Shown here: piece after piece, positions 42,460 to 52,221 of the stretch
Layout: each line of letters begins with the position of its first letter
How positions within the stretch are numbered: the stretch's first letter is position 1
Origin: Haloarchaeobius amylolyticus
GTDB lineage: Archaea > Halobacteriota > Halobacteria > Halobacteriales > Natrialbaceae
DNA length: 64,000 bases
Direction: 5' to 3'
Assembly: GCF_026616195.1 (NCBI RefSeq)
Contig: NZ_JANHDH010000002.1
Span: forward strand, 372,001-436,000
Notes under the pieces: model-generated
Databases searched by the model: none
Told to the model about the DNA's origin: nothing
The model's input: only the letters and a program-made list of their open reading frames with translations
Position numbers and translations under genes: made by a program

Positions 42460-43608
42460 ATGCGCATCGTCGACTACGAGCTGTACGAGGTCCCGCCGCG
42501 CTGGCTCTTCCTGCGCCTGGAGACCAGCGACGGGACCGTCGGCTGGGGCGAACCCGTCGTCGAGGGGCGGGCCCACACCGTCCGGGCCGCGGTCGAGGAA
42601 CTGCTCGACACGTACCTGCTCGGGAAGGACCCCAACCCCATCGAGGACCACTGGCAGACGATGTACCGCGGCGGCTTCTACCGCGGTGGCCCGGTCCTCA
42701 TGTCGGCCATCGCCGGCATCGACCAGGCGCTCTGGGACATCAAGGGCAAGCAGTTCGGGGCACCCGTGTACGAACTCATGGGCGGTGCGGCCCGCAACCG
42801 CGTCCGCGTCTACCAGTGGGTCGGCGGCGACCGGCCCGAGGGCGTCGCAGAGGCCGCCGCCGAGAAGGTCTCGGAGGGCTTCACGGCGCTGAAGATGAAC
42901 GCGACCGCCGAGATGCGCCGGGTGGACAACCCGGCCGCGGTCGACGACGCGGTGGCTCGAATCGCCGCCGTGCGCGAGGCCGTCGGCCCCGAGGTCGACA
43001 TCGGCGTCGACTTCCACGGCCGCGTCTCGAAGTCGATGGCCAAGCGCCTCGCCAAGGCGCTCGAACCGCACGACCCGTTCTTCATCGAGGAGCCGGTCCT
43101 GCCCGAGCACAACGACGCCCTGCCCGAGATCGCCTGTCACACCACGACGCCCATCGCGACCGGAGAGCGCATGTTCTCCCGGTGGGACTTCAAGGAGGTG
43201 TTCGAGTCGGGCGCGGTCGACGTCATCCAGCCCGACGTGAGCCACGCCGGCGGCATCACCGAAGTCAAGAAGATCGCCGACATGGCCGAGGCGTACGACG
43301 TGGCGATGGCCCCGCACTGCCCGCTGGGCCCCATCGCGCTCGCCTCCTGCATCCAGGTCGACGCCTGCTCGCCGAACACGCTCATCCAGGAGCAGAGCCT
43401 CGACATCCACTACAACGAGGGCAGCGACGTGCTCGACTACCTCGCGGACCCGTCGGTCTTCGAGTACAACGAGGGCTACGTCGACCTGCCCGGCGGCCCC
43501 GGTCTGGGTATCGAGATAGACGAACAGCACGTCCGCGCCAAGTCGGGCGACGTGGACTGGCACAACCCGGTCTGGCGCCACGAGGACGGTAGCGTGGCGG
43601 AGTGGTAA
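42460..43608 (+). CDS. dgoD: D-galactonate dehydratase (enolase superfamily, MLE/MR type)
   Basis: A 382-residue enzyme with the same length and extensive similarity to E. coli DgoD as I recall it. The metal ligands are D184, E210 and E236; the acid/base histidines H186 and H286 are in VDFHGR and MAPHCPLGP. The first ~120 residues form the capping domain (PPRWLFLRLE; YRGGFYRGGPVLMSAIAG). It dehydrates galactonate to 2-keto-3-deoxygalactonate. Its start codon directly abuts the previous stop. The end DWHNPVWRHEDGSVAEW is a family hallmark. Confidence 0.93.
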   Translation: MRIVDYELYEVPPRWLFLRLETSDGTVGWGEPVVEGRAHTVRAAVEELLDTYLLGKDPNPIEDHWQTMYRGGFYRGGPVLMSAIAGIDQALWDIKGKQFGAPVYELMGGAARNRVRVYQWVGGDRPEGVAEAAAEKVSEGFTALKMNATAEMRRVDNPAAVDDAVARIAAVREAVGPEVDIGVDFHGRVSKSMAKRLAKALEPHDPFFIEEPVLPEHNDALPEIACHTTTPIATGERMFSRWDFKEVFESGAVDVIQPDVSHAGGITEVKKIADMAEAYDVAMAPHCPLGPIALASCIQVDACSPNTLIQEQSLDIHYNEGSDVLDYLADPSVFEYNEGYVDLPGGPGLGIEIDEQHVRAKSGDVDWHNPVWRHEDGSVAEW

Positions 43609-43609
43609 C

Positions 43610-44431
43610 ATGCCGTTCGACGTGACTCTGCCCGACGGCGGCGGCCGGTTCGCGAACCAGACGGTCCTCGTCACGGGGTCGACCCGCGGCATCGGCGAGG
43701 GCATCGCGAAGCGCTTCGCCCGCGAGGGCGCGAACGTGGTCGTCACCGGCAGAACCGTCGAGGCCGGCGAGGCGACCGTCGCCGAGATTCGAGACGAGGG
43801 CGGCGAGGCCGTCTTCGTCGAGGCCGACATGCGCGACCCCGACGACATCGCGACCCTCGTGGAGGCCACCGCCGAGGCGTACGACGGCCTCGACGTGCTC
43901 GTGAACAACGCGGGCGTCGAGACCAACACCGCGGCCGACGAGGCCACGATGGACGACTGGGCGTTCGTCCTGGAGACGGACTTCCGGTCGTACTGGCTCT
44001 GTGCCAAGCACGCCCGCGAGTACATGGACGAGGGCGCCATCGTCAACGTCTCCTCGAACCACGCGTTCCTGACGATGCCTGCGATGTTCCCCTACAACGC
44101 CGTGAAGGCGGGCATCAACGGGATGACCCGCGCCATGGCGCTCGACTTCGGCCCCCACGTCCGGGTGAACACGGTGAACCCCGGCTGGGTCGCCATCGAC
44201 CGGACCACCGGCGAGATGGACCCCGAGTACCGCGAGCACCTCGACGCCATCCACCCGGTCGGGCGGGTGGGGAAACCGGAGGACGTCGCCGGCGTGGTCG
44301 CCTTCCTCGCCAGCGACGACGCCGCGTTCATGACCGGCGAGTCGGTGCTGGTCGACGGCGGGCGCTCGCAGGTGATGCAGGACGACATGCTGCCGGACTA
44401 CGGCGCGCGCCGCGAGCGAGGGCCCGAATGA
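43610..44431 (+). CDS. SDR oxidoreductase, probable galactose dehydrogenase
   Basis: A 273-residue short-chain dehydrogenase: cofactor motif TGSTRGIGEGIA, NNAG, and the catalytic Ser-Tyr-Lys with Y162 and K166 (YNAVK). The start is one base after the dgoD stop. Position between galactonate dehydratase and galactosidases makes oxidation of D-galactose to galactonolactone the likely reaction, completing a De Ley-Doudoroff route. Cofactor preference (NAD or NADP) is not obvious, although Arg after the second strand (VVVTGRTVEA) hints at NADP. Confidence 0.85.
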   Translation: MPFDVTLPDGGGRFANQTVLVTGSTRGIGEGIAKRFAREGANVVVTGRTVEAGEATVAEIRDEGGEAVFVEADMRDPDDIATLVEATAEAYDGLDVLVNNAGVETNTAADEATMDDWAFVLETDFRSYWLCAKHAREYMDEGAIVNVSSNHAFLTMPAMFPYNAVKAGINGMTRAMALDFGPHVRVNTVNPGWVAIDRTTGEMDPEYREHLDAIHPVGRVGKPEDVAGVVAFLASDDAAFMTGESVLVDGGRSQVMQDDMLPDYGARRERGPE

Positions 44432-46638
44432 GCCCGGGCGTGGACGTGACCGGCGGGGAGACGACGGTCACCTACGACCCGGCGGTCCGCCGGCTCACGG
44501 TCGAGCACGCCGGCGAGGCGGGTGCGACGACGCTCCTCTCCGGCACGATGTCGCTGGCACTCGGCGACGACACCGCCCCACTGGCGGGTTCGCCAGCCTC
44601 GGTCGACCCGGTACCGGACGCCGAGGATGGCGTCCGCATCGCCCACGACGACGACTGGCAGACGAGGGTCGACCTCGTTTCTGGCCGGGACCACGTCGAC
44701 GTGTGCGTCTCGGTCCGACTGCTCCCCGAGAGCACCGCCGAACTCGGCGACCTCCGGGTGCTGGCCGACGCGGACGCGCCGGGGTTCGGTGCCGGGGCCG
44801 CGGTCTACCGCCACGGCTACCAGTCGTGGACGCCGACTGGAACGCTCCCTGTCGGCGAGTCGTTCCCCGAGGAACCCGCCGACAACGTCCCGATGATGCT
44901 CGACCCGGGCGCGCCGGCGGACACCTCGAACTACCTCACCGCACTGGTCGGCGACGAGGGGTCGCCAGACTGCACGCTCGGGTTCCTCGACCACTCGCGG
45001 TTCGTCACCCGGTTCGACGTGGCCCGCGACGGCGAGGGCGTCCACCAGGTCGACGCGGTCTGTCCCGGCGATGGGACCGTGGTCCGGGGCGACGAGGGTG
45101 TCGGCACCAGAATCGACCTGCCGCCCCTCCGAATCGACGCCACGAACTCGGTGTCAGCCGCCGTCGAATCCATCGCCGAGGCGACCGCCGACCGGATGGA
45201 TGCCCGGGTCCCCGACCGGGTGCCCACCGGCTGGTGCTCGTGGTACCACTACTTCACCGCGGTCACGACCGAGGACCTCCACGAGAACGTCGACGCCCTC
45301 GCCGACTGGGGCGTCCCCCTCGACCTCGTGCAACTCGACGACGGCTACCAGACCGCCTTCGGCGACTGGCGAACACTGGCAGAGGGGTTCGAGGACATGG
45401 CCGGCCTCGTCGAGGACGTGGATGCAGCGGGCTACGAGCCCGGACTGTGGCTCGCACCCTTCTACGTGCAGGCGGATTCGGCCCTCGTCCAGGAGCACCC
45501 GGAGTGGTTGATCACCGAAGATAGCGAGCCGGTCGACGCCGGGGCCCGCCACGGGCCGATGTACGGCCTCGACACGACCCATCCCGGGGTACAGGAGTGG
45601 CTCCGCGAGACCTTCACGACCATCGTGTCGGACTGGGGGTTCGAGTACCTGAAACTGGACTTCCTCTACGCGGCAGCCCTGGCAGGCGACCGCCACGACG
45701 ACGGGGTGACCCGCGCCGAGGCGTATCGGCAGGGCATGGCCACCATCCGCGAGGCGGTCGGCGACGACACGTTCATCCTCGGCTGTGGCGCGCCACAGGG
45801 CCCGAGCGTCGGGCTGGTCGACGCGATGCGGGTCGGCCCGGACACCGCCCCGCACTGGGCGAACACGCCCGCGAGCGAACCGGCCCACGAGAACGCGATT
45901 CGCAACGTCCTGAACCGGCAGTGGACCCACCGGCGCTGGTGGGTGAACGACCCGGACTGCCAGCTCGTCCGCGAGACGACCGACCTCTCGCTGGCGGAGC
46001 GTCGGAGCTTCGCCGCAATCGTCGGCCTGCTCGGCGGCTCGAACTTCGTGAGCGACCGCGTCGCGGAGATCGAGGACGTCGGCCGCGAACTGGTCGAGCG
46101 GTCACTGCCGCCGGTCGAGGACGGGCGCGTCCAGGTCGTCGGTGAGGCCGAGATTCCGACCCGCATCGTCACCGAGCGCGACGCCGACGGCGGCCGCGCC
46201 GTGGCCGTCTTCAACTGGGACGACGAACCGCGGACGCTCCGGGTCGACCCCGAAGTGTACGGCTGCGAGGGTGGGCCCGCGTGGGACGCCTTCCGCGAGG
46301 AAGTTCACGCCGGGGCTGTCGAGCGCGAGGCCCCGGCCCACGGCTGCCTGCTGGTGCATCTCGCGCCGCCCCGCGACCGGCCACACCTGCTCGGGACCGC
46401 CCACCTCGCCGGACTCGCCTCGCAGGTCGAGGCGACCGGGTGGGACGACACGGGCACCCTGACGGTCGAACTGGCGGCCGAGCAGCCACAGTCCGTCGTG
46501 GTCGCCGTCCCCGACGACTGGCGGCTCGACGGCTGTGCACCCGGCGACGATGGAGACGAGGACAGCACTGCCGACGTGGCGCGGGTCACCCTCACGCCCG
46601 GCGAGAACGCACTGCGATTTAGGACTACCAACACATGA
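44428..46638 (+). CDS. alpha-galactosidase, GH36 family
   Basis: A 736-residue glycoside hydrolase. The (beta/alpha)8 core has GWCSWYHYF, LVQLDDGYQTAFGDW, EYLKLDFLY with nucleophile D411, and VDAMRVGPDTAPHW with acid/base D472. The N-terminal ~220 residues form the beta-supersandwich and a C-terminal beta domain ends the protein. No signal peptide, so it acts on imported melibiose- or raffinose-type sugars. The ATG overlaps the SDR stop and its own stop overlaps the next ATG (ATGA at 46635-46638), so translation is coupled. Confidence 0.92.
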   Translation: MSPGVDVTGGETTVTYDPAVRRLTVEHAGEAGATTLLSGTMSLALGDDTAPLAGSPASVDPVPDAEDGVRIAHDDDWQTRVDLVSGRDHVDVCVSVRLLPESTAELGDLRVLADADAPGFGAGAAVYRHGYQSWTPTGTLPVGESFPEEPADNVPMMLDPGAPADTSNYLTALVGDEGSPDCTLGFLDHSRFVTRFDVARDGEGVHQVDAVCPGDGTVVRGDEGVGTRIDLPPLRIDATNSVSAAVESIAEATADRMDARVPDRVPTGWCSWYHYFTAVTTEDLHENVDALADWGVPLDLVQLDDGYQTAFGDWRTLAEGFEDMAGLVEDVDAAGYEPGLWLAPFYVQADSALVQEHPEWLITEDSEPVDAGARHGPMYGLDTTHPGVQEWLRETFTTIVSDWGFEYLKLDFLYAAALAGDRHDDGVTRAEAYRQGMATIREAVGDDTFILGCGAPQGPSVGLVDAMRVGPDTAPHWANTPASEPAHENAIRNVLNRQWTHRRWWVNDPDCQLVRETTDLSLAERRSFAAIVGLLGGSNFVSDRVAEIEDVGRELVERSLPPVEDGRVQVVGEAEIPTRIVTERDADGGRAVAVFNWDDEPRTLRVDPEVYGCEGGPAWDAFREEVHAGAVEREAPAHGCLLVHLAPPRDRPHLLGTAHLAGLASQVEATGWDDTGTLTVELAAEQPQSVVVAVPDDWRLDGCAPGDDGDEDSTADVARVTLTPGENALRFRTTNT

Positions 46639-48629
46639 GCATCGGTGTCTGTTACTTCCCCGAACACTGGCCCAGTGAGAACTGGGAGCGCGATATCGCA
46701 CAGATGGCCGACGCCGGCCTCGAGTACGTCCGCATGGCGGAGTTCTCGTGGGGCCGGGTCGAGCCCGAGCGCGGCGAGTTCGACTTCGAGTGGCTGGACG
46801 AGGCGGTCGAGCTGGTCGGCGAGCACGGCATGCAGGCCGTGCTCTGCACCCCGACCGCGACCCCGCCGAAGTGGCTGGTCGACGAACATCCCGAGATACT
46901 GCAGGCCGACGAGGACGGGACTCCCCGCGAGTGGGGCAGCCGGCGGTTCACCTGCTTCAACTCCGGGACCTACCGCGAGGAGACGCGGCGCATCGTCCGG
47001 AGATTCGTGGACCGCTACGCCGACAACCCCCACGTTGCGGGCTGGCAGACCGACAACGAGTTCGGCTGTCACGAGACGGTGCGGTGTTACTGCGACGACT
47101 GCGCCGAGTCGTTCCGGGACTGGCTCCGTGAGAAGTACGACGACATCGCGGACCTGAACGACTCGTGGGGCAACACCTTCTGGAGCCAGCAGTACGACTC
47201 CTTCGCGGCGGTGGACCCGCCGCGGCCTTCTCCAGCGGAACGTCACCCCTCGCGCCTGCTGGACTACTACCGGTTCGCCAACGACAGCGTGGTGGAGTAC
47301 AACCGGATCCACGCAGACCTCATCCGCGAGGCCAACGACGACTGGTTCGTCACGCACAACTTCATGGGCGACTTCGCCAGCCTCGACGCCTACTCGCTGG
47401 CGCCCGACCTGGACTTCCTCGGCTGGGATTCGTACCCCACCGGGTTCGTCCAGGACCGCCGCCCCGGCGAGGCAACCGTCCCGGAACTCCGGGCCGGCGA
47501 CCCCGACGAGGTGAGCATGAACCACGACATCTACCGGGGCGCCAAACAGAAACCGTTCTGGGTACTCGAACAGCAACCCGGCGACGTGAACTGGCCGCCC
47601 CACGCCCCGCAGCCGGGCGAGGGCGCGATGCGCCTGTGGGCACATCACGCGGTCGCCCACGGCGCGGATGCGGTCTGTTACTTCCGGTGGCGGCGCTGCC
47701 GGGAGGGACAGGAGCAGTACCACGCCGGGCTTCGCAAGGCCGACGGCTCGGCCGACCGCGGCTACCACGACGCCGCGCAGGCTAGCGAGGAGCTGTTCGA
47801 CCTCGACCCCGTGGACGCGCCGGTCGCGGTACTCCACGACTACGAGAACCTCTGGGCGACCGAGATACAGCCGCACAGCCCCGACTGGGACTACTGGGCG
47901 CACCTCAGGACCTACTACGCCGCGGTCCGGCGCCACGGCGTGCAGGCCGACGTGGTCCACCCGGAGACCGACCTCTCGGAGTACGAGGCCGTCGTCGCGC
48001 CGGCACTCCATCTGGTCGACGAGGAACTGGCAGGCCGCCTCTCGGAGTACGTCGACTCGGGCGGGCACCTCCTGCTCGGCGCCCGGACCGGCCTGAAGGA
48101 CCCGTACAACAAGCTCCACGACGCGCCCGGACCCGGCCCGCTGGCCGACCTCGCGGGCGCGACGGTCGACCAGCACGAGAGCCTCCCGGAGCAGGTGCCG
48201 ACCGAACTCCGGTACCGGGGCGAGTCCTTCGAGTATCGGACGTGGGCCGAGTGGCTGGTTCCCCGGGATGCCGAATCCCGGGGCGAGTTCACGACCGGGA
48301 CCGCCACTGGGCACAGCGCGGTGACGACGACCGACCGCGGCGACGGCCGGGTCACCTACTGCGGCGCCTGGCCGGAGGAAGCCCTCGCGGACGCGCTCGT
48401 GAGCGACGTATTCGACGCGGCCGGCGTCCCGCGGACCGACCGCCTCCCCGAGTCGGTCCGGGTCGCCGAGCGCGACGGCTTCGCGTGGGTGACGAACTTC
48501 GGGCCCGACGAGGTCGTAATCGACGCGCCTGCAGACGCCGAATTCGTCGTCGGCAGCGCGGAGGTCGGCGGCTACGACGTGGCCGTCGTCGAGGCGCCCG
48601 CCAGCGACCTCGCGGTCGACACGCGCTGA
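46635..48629 (+). CDS. beta-galactosidase, GH42 family
   Basis: A 664-residue enzyme. The TIM barrel (1-~380) holds the acid/base E142 (WQTDNEFGCH) and the nucleophile E312 (FWVLEQQPGDVNW). Trimerisation and beta domains follow (TGLKDPYNKLHDAPGPGPLADLAG; YCGAWPEEALADAL). Cysteines at YCDDC near residue ~155 may bind zinc, as in other GH42 enzymes. No signal peptide. Last gene of the operon; halophilic GH42 enzymes act on lactose and beta-galactosides. Confidence 0.93.
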   Translation: MSIGVCYFPEHWPSENWERDIAQMADAGLEYVRMAEFSWGRVEPERGEFDFEWLDEAVELVGEHGMQAVLCTPTATPPKWLVDEHPEILQADEDGTPREWGSRRFTCFNSGTYREETRRIVRRFVDRYADNPHVAGWQTDNEFGCHETVRCYCDDCAESFRDWLREKYDDIADLNDSWGNTFWSQQYDSFAAVDPPRPSPAERHPSRLLDYYRFANDSVVEYNRIHADLIREANDDWFVTHNFMGDFASLDAYSLAPDLDFLGWDSYPTGFVQDRRPGEATVPELRAGDPDEVSMNHDIYRGAKQKPFWVLEQQPGDVNWPPHAPQPGEGAMRLWAHHAVAHGADAVCYFRWRRCREGQEQYHAGLRKADGSADRGYHDAAQASEELFDLDPVDAPVAVLHDYENLWATEIQPHSPDWDYWAHLRTYYAAVRRHGVQADVVHPETDLSEYEAVVAPALHLVDEELAGRLSEYVDSGGHLLLGARTGLKDPYNKLHDAPGPGPLADLAGATVDQHESLPEQVPTELRYRGESFEYRTWAEWLVPRDAESRGEFTTGTATGHSAVTTTDRGDGRVTYCGAWPEEALADALVSDVFDAAGVPRTDRLPESVRVAERDGFAWVTNFGPDEVVIDAPADAEFVVGSAEVGGYDVAVVEAPASDLAVDTR

Positions 48630-48644
48630 TCGAATCTACTTCTT

Positions 48645-49073
48645 TCAGAAATCGCTCGACAGCGTCGCCTGCCGTCCCGGAATCGCGCCCTCGTGTTCGA
48701 GCAGGCGGCGCTTCAGGTCGACGCGGTCACCTTCGGTCTCACCGGAGAAGCCGCCGAGCCAGTCCGTGCCGACGACGCGGTGGCAGGGGACCACGACGGG
48801 GACGGGGTTCCGGCCGCAGGCCTGCCCGACCGCGACCGGGCTGGAGTCGAGAGTGGCGGCGATTTCACCGTAGGTTCGCGTCTCACCGAGGGGAATCGCG
48901 GCCATCTCGCGCATCACCTCGCCGGTGAACGAGTCCGGGAAGGAGACGGTGAGGTCGACGCTTTCGCGCTCGCCGCGGCCGTACTCCGCGACCTGCTCGC
49001 GGATGGTCTCTGGCGGTGCGTCGACCAGCGTCTCGTCCACCGTGAACGAGCCGCCGAGGACCGAGAGGTGCAT
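48645..49073 (-). CDS. ogt: methylated-DNA-protein cysteine methyltransferase
   Basis: A 142-residue repair protein. The methyl-acceptor motif VPCHRVVG has Cys97; GEVMREMAAIPLGETRTYGEIAATLDSSPVAVGQACGRNP is the HTH that inserts into DNA. It removes O6-alkyl groups from guanine in a suicide reaction. Converges with the beta-galactosidase 15 bases away, divergent from the lipoate ligase. The ATG at 49073 is at the family's N-terminus; the open frame beyond it is basic and unrelated. Confidence 0.92.
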   Translation of the reverse strand: MHLSVLGGSFTVDETLVDAPPETIREQVAEYGRGERESVDLTVSFPDSFTGEVMREMAAIPLGETRTYGEIAATLDSSPVAVGQACGRNPVPVVVPCHRVVGTDWLGGFSGETEGDRVDLKRRLLEHEGAIPGRQATLSSDF

Positions 49074-49156
49074 GCGATTGGGTGGGCGTGCCAGCGACCT
49101 AACTCTGCTGTCCGCGTCCCGCAACCGCCTTGCCACTCGGGTTCGAACCCCGGCGC

Positions 49157-49963
49157 ATGGCAGACGTCGCGGCACGGGACTGGCGACTCATCCGAGAGGA
49201 ATCGCGGGACGGCCCGACCAACATGGCGCTCGACGAGGTCGCGGCGAAGTCGGCGACCGAGGACGGGGTTCGCACCATCCGGGTGTACCGGTGGGAGCCG
49301 AGCTGTCTCTCGCTCGGATACGGGCAGGCGCCCGAGAGCGTCGACTGGGACTTCTGCGAGCGCGAGGGCATCGACGTGACCCGGCGCCAGACCGGCGGTG
49401 GCGGCATCTACCACGACTCCCACGCCGACATCTCCTACTCCATCGTCGCGCCAGCCGAGGAGCTGCCGGGTGACCTGATGGAGTGCTACGAACTGCTCTG
49501 TGACCCCATCCTCGACGCCTTCGCGAACATGGGCGTCGACGCGGCCTTCGCCGACGACGAGTACCCGAGCATCCACCAGCCGGCGTGCTACCTGCGGGAC
49601 ATCCACCCGGCCCACGACGTGCTCGCGGGCGGGCAGAAGATATCGGGCAACGCCCAGTACCGCCAGCGCGACGCCGTCATCCAGCACGGCTCGCTCTCGT
49701 TCGACCTCGCGACCGCGAACCACTGCGGCGTCTTCGCGGGCGAGCCCGACCGCGACACCTTCGAGGACCGGGTGACGAGCATCCACGCCCAGTCCGGCAT
49801 CGACCGCGAGGCGGCGGTCGGCGCCCTCGAAGACACCCTGCAGGACTGGGCCGACGCCGACGAGGGCGCCTGGACCGAGGACGAACTCGCGGCCGCCGCC
49901 GACCTCGCGGAATCGAAGTACCGAAGCGACACGTGGAACCGCGAGCGTGCGGACCCTACCTGA
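49157..49963 (+). CDS. lipoate-protein ligase A family protein
   Basis: A 268-residue biotin/lipoate ligase-fold protein. Characteristic blocks are [49 protein letters not shown] (the RRxTGGG lipoate-binding loop) and [26 protein letters not shown] with the catalytic Lys. It could be LplA or an octanoyltransferase of the LipM/LipL group; a separate C-terminal ligase domain is absent. Substrates would be the E2 proteins of oxoacid dehydrogenases or GcvH. Confidence 0.85.
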   Translation: MADVAARDWRLIREESRDGPTNMALDEVAAKSATEDGVRTIRVYRWEPSCLSLGYGQAPESVDWDFCEREGIDVTRRQTGGGGIYHDSHADISYSIVAPAEELPGDLMECYELLCDPILDAFANMGVDAAFADDEYPSIHQPACYLRDIHPAHDVLAGGQKISGNAQYRQRDAVIQHGSLSFDLATANHCGVFAGEPDRDTFEDRVTSIHAQSGIDREAAVGALEDTLQDWADADEGAWTEDELAAAADLAESKYRSDTWNRERADPT

Positions 49964-49993
49964 GTAGGGACTGTCCTCAACTCTGTGGCATCG

Positions 49994-50007
49994 ATACCCA
50001 TGGGTAT
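49994..50007. repeat. 14-base perfect palindrome ATACCCATGGGTAT over a start codon
   Basis: The palindrome contains the ATG at 50000 and touches the ATG at 50006 of the next small gene. It could be an operator or simply restriction-like symmetry; it is the longest uninterrupted palindrome seen near this gene. Confidence 0.35.
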
Positions 50008-50200
50008 GTCGAAAGCAGGTTCCCCCGACGCGGCAGCACTGTTCCAGAAGGTCACCGGCGAGACGGAGCTCGTGGACGAGCAAGAGGACAGTGTGAGCCA
50101 CGAGACGGCCACCGACGAGGACGAGGCGTTCTTCGACGAGGCTCGCGAGGACGGCCTCGGAGACGCGGTCGAGGAGCCGGAGATGAGCGCACCCGAGTAG
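50006..50200 (+). CDS. small acidic protein, unknown function
   Basis: A 64-residue, very acidic protein starting [28 protein letters not shown] (in-frame ATG at 50000 and GTG at 49985 are alternatives). No domain is recognised; its composition and low hydrophobicity suggest a disordered or adaptor-like protein. Between the lipoate ligase and nfo on the same strand. Confidence 0.55.
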   Translation: MSKAGSPDAAALFQKVTGETELVDEQEDSVSHETATDEDEAFFDEAREDGLGDAVEEPEMSAPE

Positions 50201-50274
50201 CGCGGCTCCGGGGCGGTGGTCGTCGACCGTCGCGGTCCGATACGCCTTTCCTCCCGCCCTCCTTGCGGTCTGGT

Positions 50275-51105
50275 ATGCTACGAGTCGGTGCCCACGAGTC
50301 CATCGCGGGCGGTGTGTACAACGCGGTCGAGGACCAGGTCGAAGACGGCGGCAACTGCGGGCAGATATTCACCCACTCCCCGCAGGTGTGGCAGGACCCG
50401 AACATCGACGACGACGAGGCCGAGGAGTTCCGCCAGCTCTCCGACGAGCACGGCGTCGGCCCCTGGGTCATCCACTCGTCGTACCTCGTGAACCTCTGTA
50501 CCCCCAAGGAGGACCTCCGCGAGAAGTCCGTCGACTCCATGCAGAAGGAGGTCGACGCGGCCGCCACGCTCGACATCCCGTACGTCAACGTCCACCTCGG
50601 CGCCCACACCGGCGCCGGCGTCGACGGCGGCCTCGACAACGCCGCGAGCGCGCTCGACGAACTCGACGTGCCCGAGGGCGTGACCGTCCTCATCGAGTCG
50701 GACGCGGGCTCGGGGACCAAACTGGGCGGTGACTTCGCACACCTCGCGGAGATCCTCGACCGGTCGGCCCAGGACCTCGACGTCTGTCTGGACACGGCCC
50801 ACATGTTCGCGGCCGGCTACGACCTCTCCTCGCCCCAGGCCGTCGAGGAGACGCTACAGGAGTTCGACGACGTGGTCGGCGCGGAGCACCTCCAGTGCGT
50901 CCACCTCAACGACTCCAAGCACGAGTGCGGGACAAACAAGGACGAACACGCCCACATCGGCGAGGGGCTCATCGGCGAGGACGGCATGCGCGCGTTCGTC
51001 AACCACGACATGATCCGGGACGTCCCGCTCGTCCTCGAGACGCCGACGGAGGACGGCAAGAGCTTCGCGTGGAACATCGAGCGCGTGAAGGAACTCCGCG
51101 CGTAG
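50275..51105 (+). CDS. nfo: endonuclease IV (deoxyribonuclease IV)
   Basis: A 276-residue AP endonuclease. Three-zinc site residues lie in [87 protein letters not shown] and VLETP. It nicks abasic sites 5' to the lesion and removes blocked 3' ends. The ATG at 50275 gives MLRVGAHES, the standard N-terminus; the long open frame upstream is a shadow of the ligase gene. Confidence 0.94.
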   Translation: MLRVGAHESIAGGVYNAVEDQVEDGGNCGQIFTHSPQVWQDPNIDDDEAEEFRQLSDEHGVGPWVIHSSYLVNLCTPKEDLREKSVDSMQKEVDAAATLDIPYVNVHLGAHTGAGVDGGLDNAASALDELDVPEGVTVLIESDAGSGTKLGGDFAHLAEILDRSAQDLDVCLDTAHMFAAGYDLSSPQAVEETLQEFDDVVGAEHLQCVHLNDSKHECGTNKDEHAHIGEGLIGEDGMRAFVNHDMIRDVPLVLETPTEDGKSFAWNIERVKELRA

Positions 51106-51197
51106 ACTCCTCGTCGAACGGACGCGTCGACACGACGACTGAAATCGTTCTTTCAGCCTACAGAGCCGCTTTAGTGGTGGCTACAGAACCCCTGTGT

Positions 51198-51284
51198 ATG
51201 GTCTCGTTCCGAACTACCCTGCTGTTGCTCGCCTCCCTGCTCGCCATGCTCGCGGTCGGTCTCTCGTTCGTCCCCGTCGGCTGA
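51198..51284 (+). CDS. 28-residue single-helix membrane peptide (candidate)
   Basis: MVSFRTTLLLLASLLAMLAVGLSFVPVG encodes one membrane helix with a positive N-terminus. A TATA-like CTTTAGTGG occurs about 28 bases upstream of the ATG. Such mini-genes occur in haloarchaea, but the short length means chance cannot be excluded. Confidence 0.4.
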   Translation: MVSFRTTLLLLASLLAMLAVGLSFVPVG

Positions 51285-51338
51285 CCGGCCGCGCTGAGAC
51301 ACCGACCCGCTTTTGGCGCACCCTCTCCAAGCCCGCCC

Positions 51339-52130
51339 GTGCGCAGATTCGACGCCGAGTACCTCAACGCCACCCGCGAGGGGATGTGGGCGGACTCGCG
51401 GGCGGCCCTCGACCCGCTCGACCTCGACACCCGTGAGCGCGTGCTGGACGTCGGGTGCGGGACGGGCAAACTGACGGCGGTGCTGGCCGAGGAGACCGAC
51501 GGCGAGGTCGTCGGCCTCGACGCCGACCCGGGGCTGCTCGCCCACGCCCGCGAGGTCGCACCCGTCGTGGCTGGCGACGCGACCCGGCTCCCGTTCCCCG
51601 ACGATAGCTTCGACCTCGTGGTCTGTCAGGCGCTCCTCATCAACCTCCCCGACCCGGCCGCGGCCGTCCGCGAGTTCGCCCGCGTCTCCCGCGACGCGGT
51701 CGCCGCCGTCGAACCCGACAACGGCCTCGTGACGGTCGAGTCCTCGGTCGCCGCCGAATCCGACCTGGCGGCGCGGGCGCGGGAGGCCTACCTCACCGGC
51801 GTCGACACCGACGTGGCACTCGGCGCGGACGCCCGCGACGTGTTCGCGTCGGCGGGGCTCTCCGACGTGCAGACCCGGCGGTACGACCACTCGCGGACCG
51901 TCTCGCCGCCGTACGACCAGGCCGCCCTCGACGCCGCGACCCGGAAGGCCAGCGGGGCCAGCCTGGCGAGCGACGAGGCCGAACTCCGCCGGAGCCTCTC
52001 CGACGGCGAGTACGACGACCTGCGGGCAGCCTGGCGGGAGATGGGTCGTGCCGTCATCGAGCAGATGCAGGCGGGCGAGTACCGCCGGACGGAGACGGTC
52101 CCGTTCTTCGTGACCGTCGGGCGGACCTGA
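51339..52130 (+). CDS. class I SAM-dependent methyltransferase
   Basis: A 263-residue protein with a GTG start (VRRFDAEYLNATREGMW). Motif I is RVLDVGCGTGKLTAVLA, the acidic residue of strand 2 is in VVGLDADPGLL, and motif IV is DSFDLVVCQALLINLPDP. A helical C-terminal region of about 80 residues follows. The family (ubiE-like) methylates small molecules; target unknown. Confidence 0.83.
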   Translation: MRRFDAEYLNATREGMWADSRAALDPLDLDTRERVLDVGCGTGKLTAVLAEETDGEVVGLDADPGLLAHAREVAPVVAGDATRLPFPDDSFDLVVCQALLINLPDPAAAVREFARVSRDAVAAVEPDNGLVTVESSVAAESDLAARAREAYLTGVDTDVALGADARDVFASAGLSDVQTRRYDHSRTVSPPYDQAALDAATRKASGASLASDEAELRRSLSDGEYDDLRAAWREMGRAVIEQMQAGEYRRTETVPFFVTVGRT

Positions 52131-52221
52131 CCACCTGGACGGTCTCGCGGCTGTGCGAGGGGCTCGCCAACCCGAACGGGTTAGGAGGCCAACTCAGGTG
52201 TGTCCCGACCCCACTGATTGT

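Noticed and set aside
46305-48314. 669-codon frame opposite the beta-galactosidase
   Set aside because: Shadow of the GH42 and GH36 genes; those have intact catalytic residues and coupled starts.
49137-49153. T-arm-like TCGGG-TTCGAAC-CCCGG, hinting at a tRNA
   Set aside because: A 7-base acceptor partner (6/7 match) exists only about 90 bases away, but D-arm and anticodon stems do not form, and both ends fall on start codons of ogt and the lipoate ligase.
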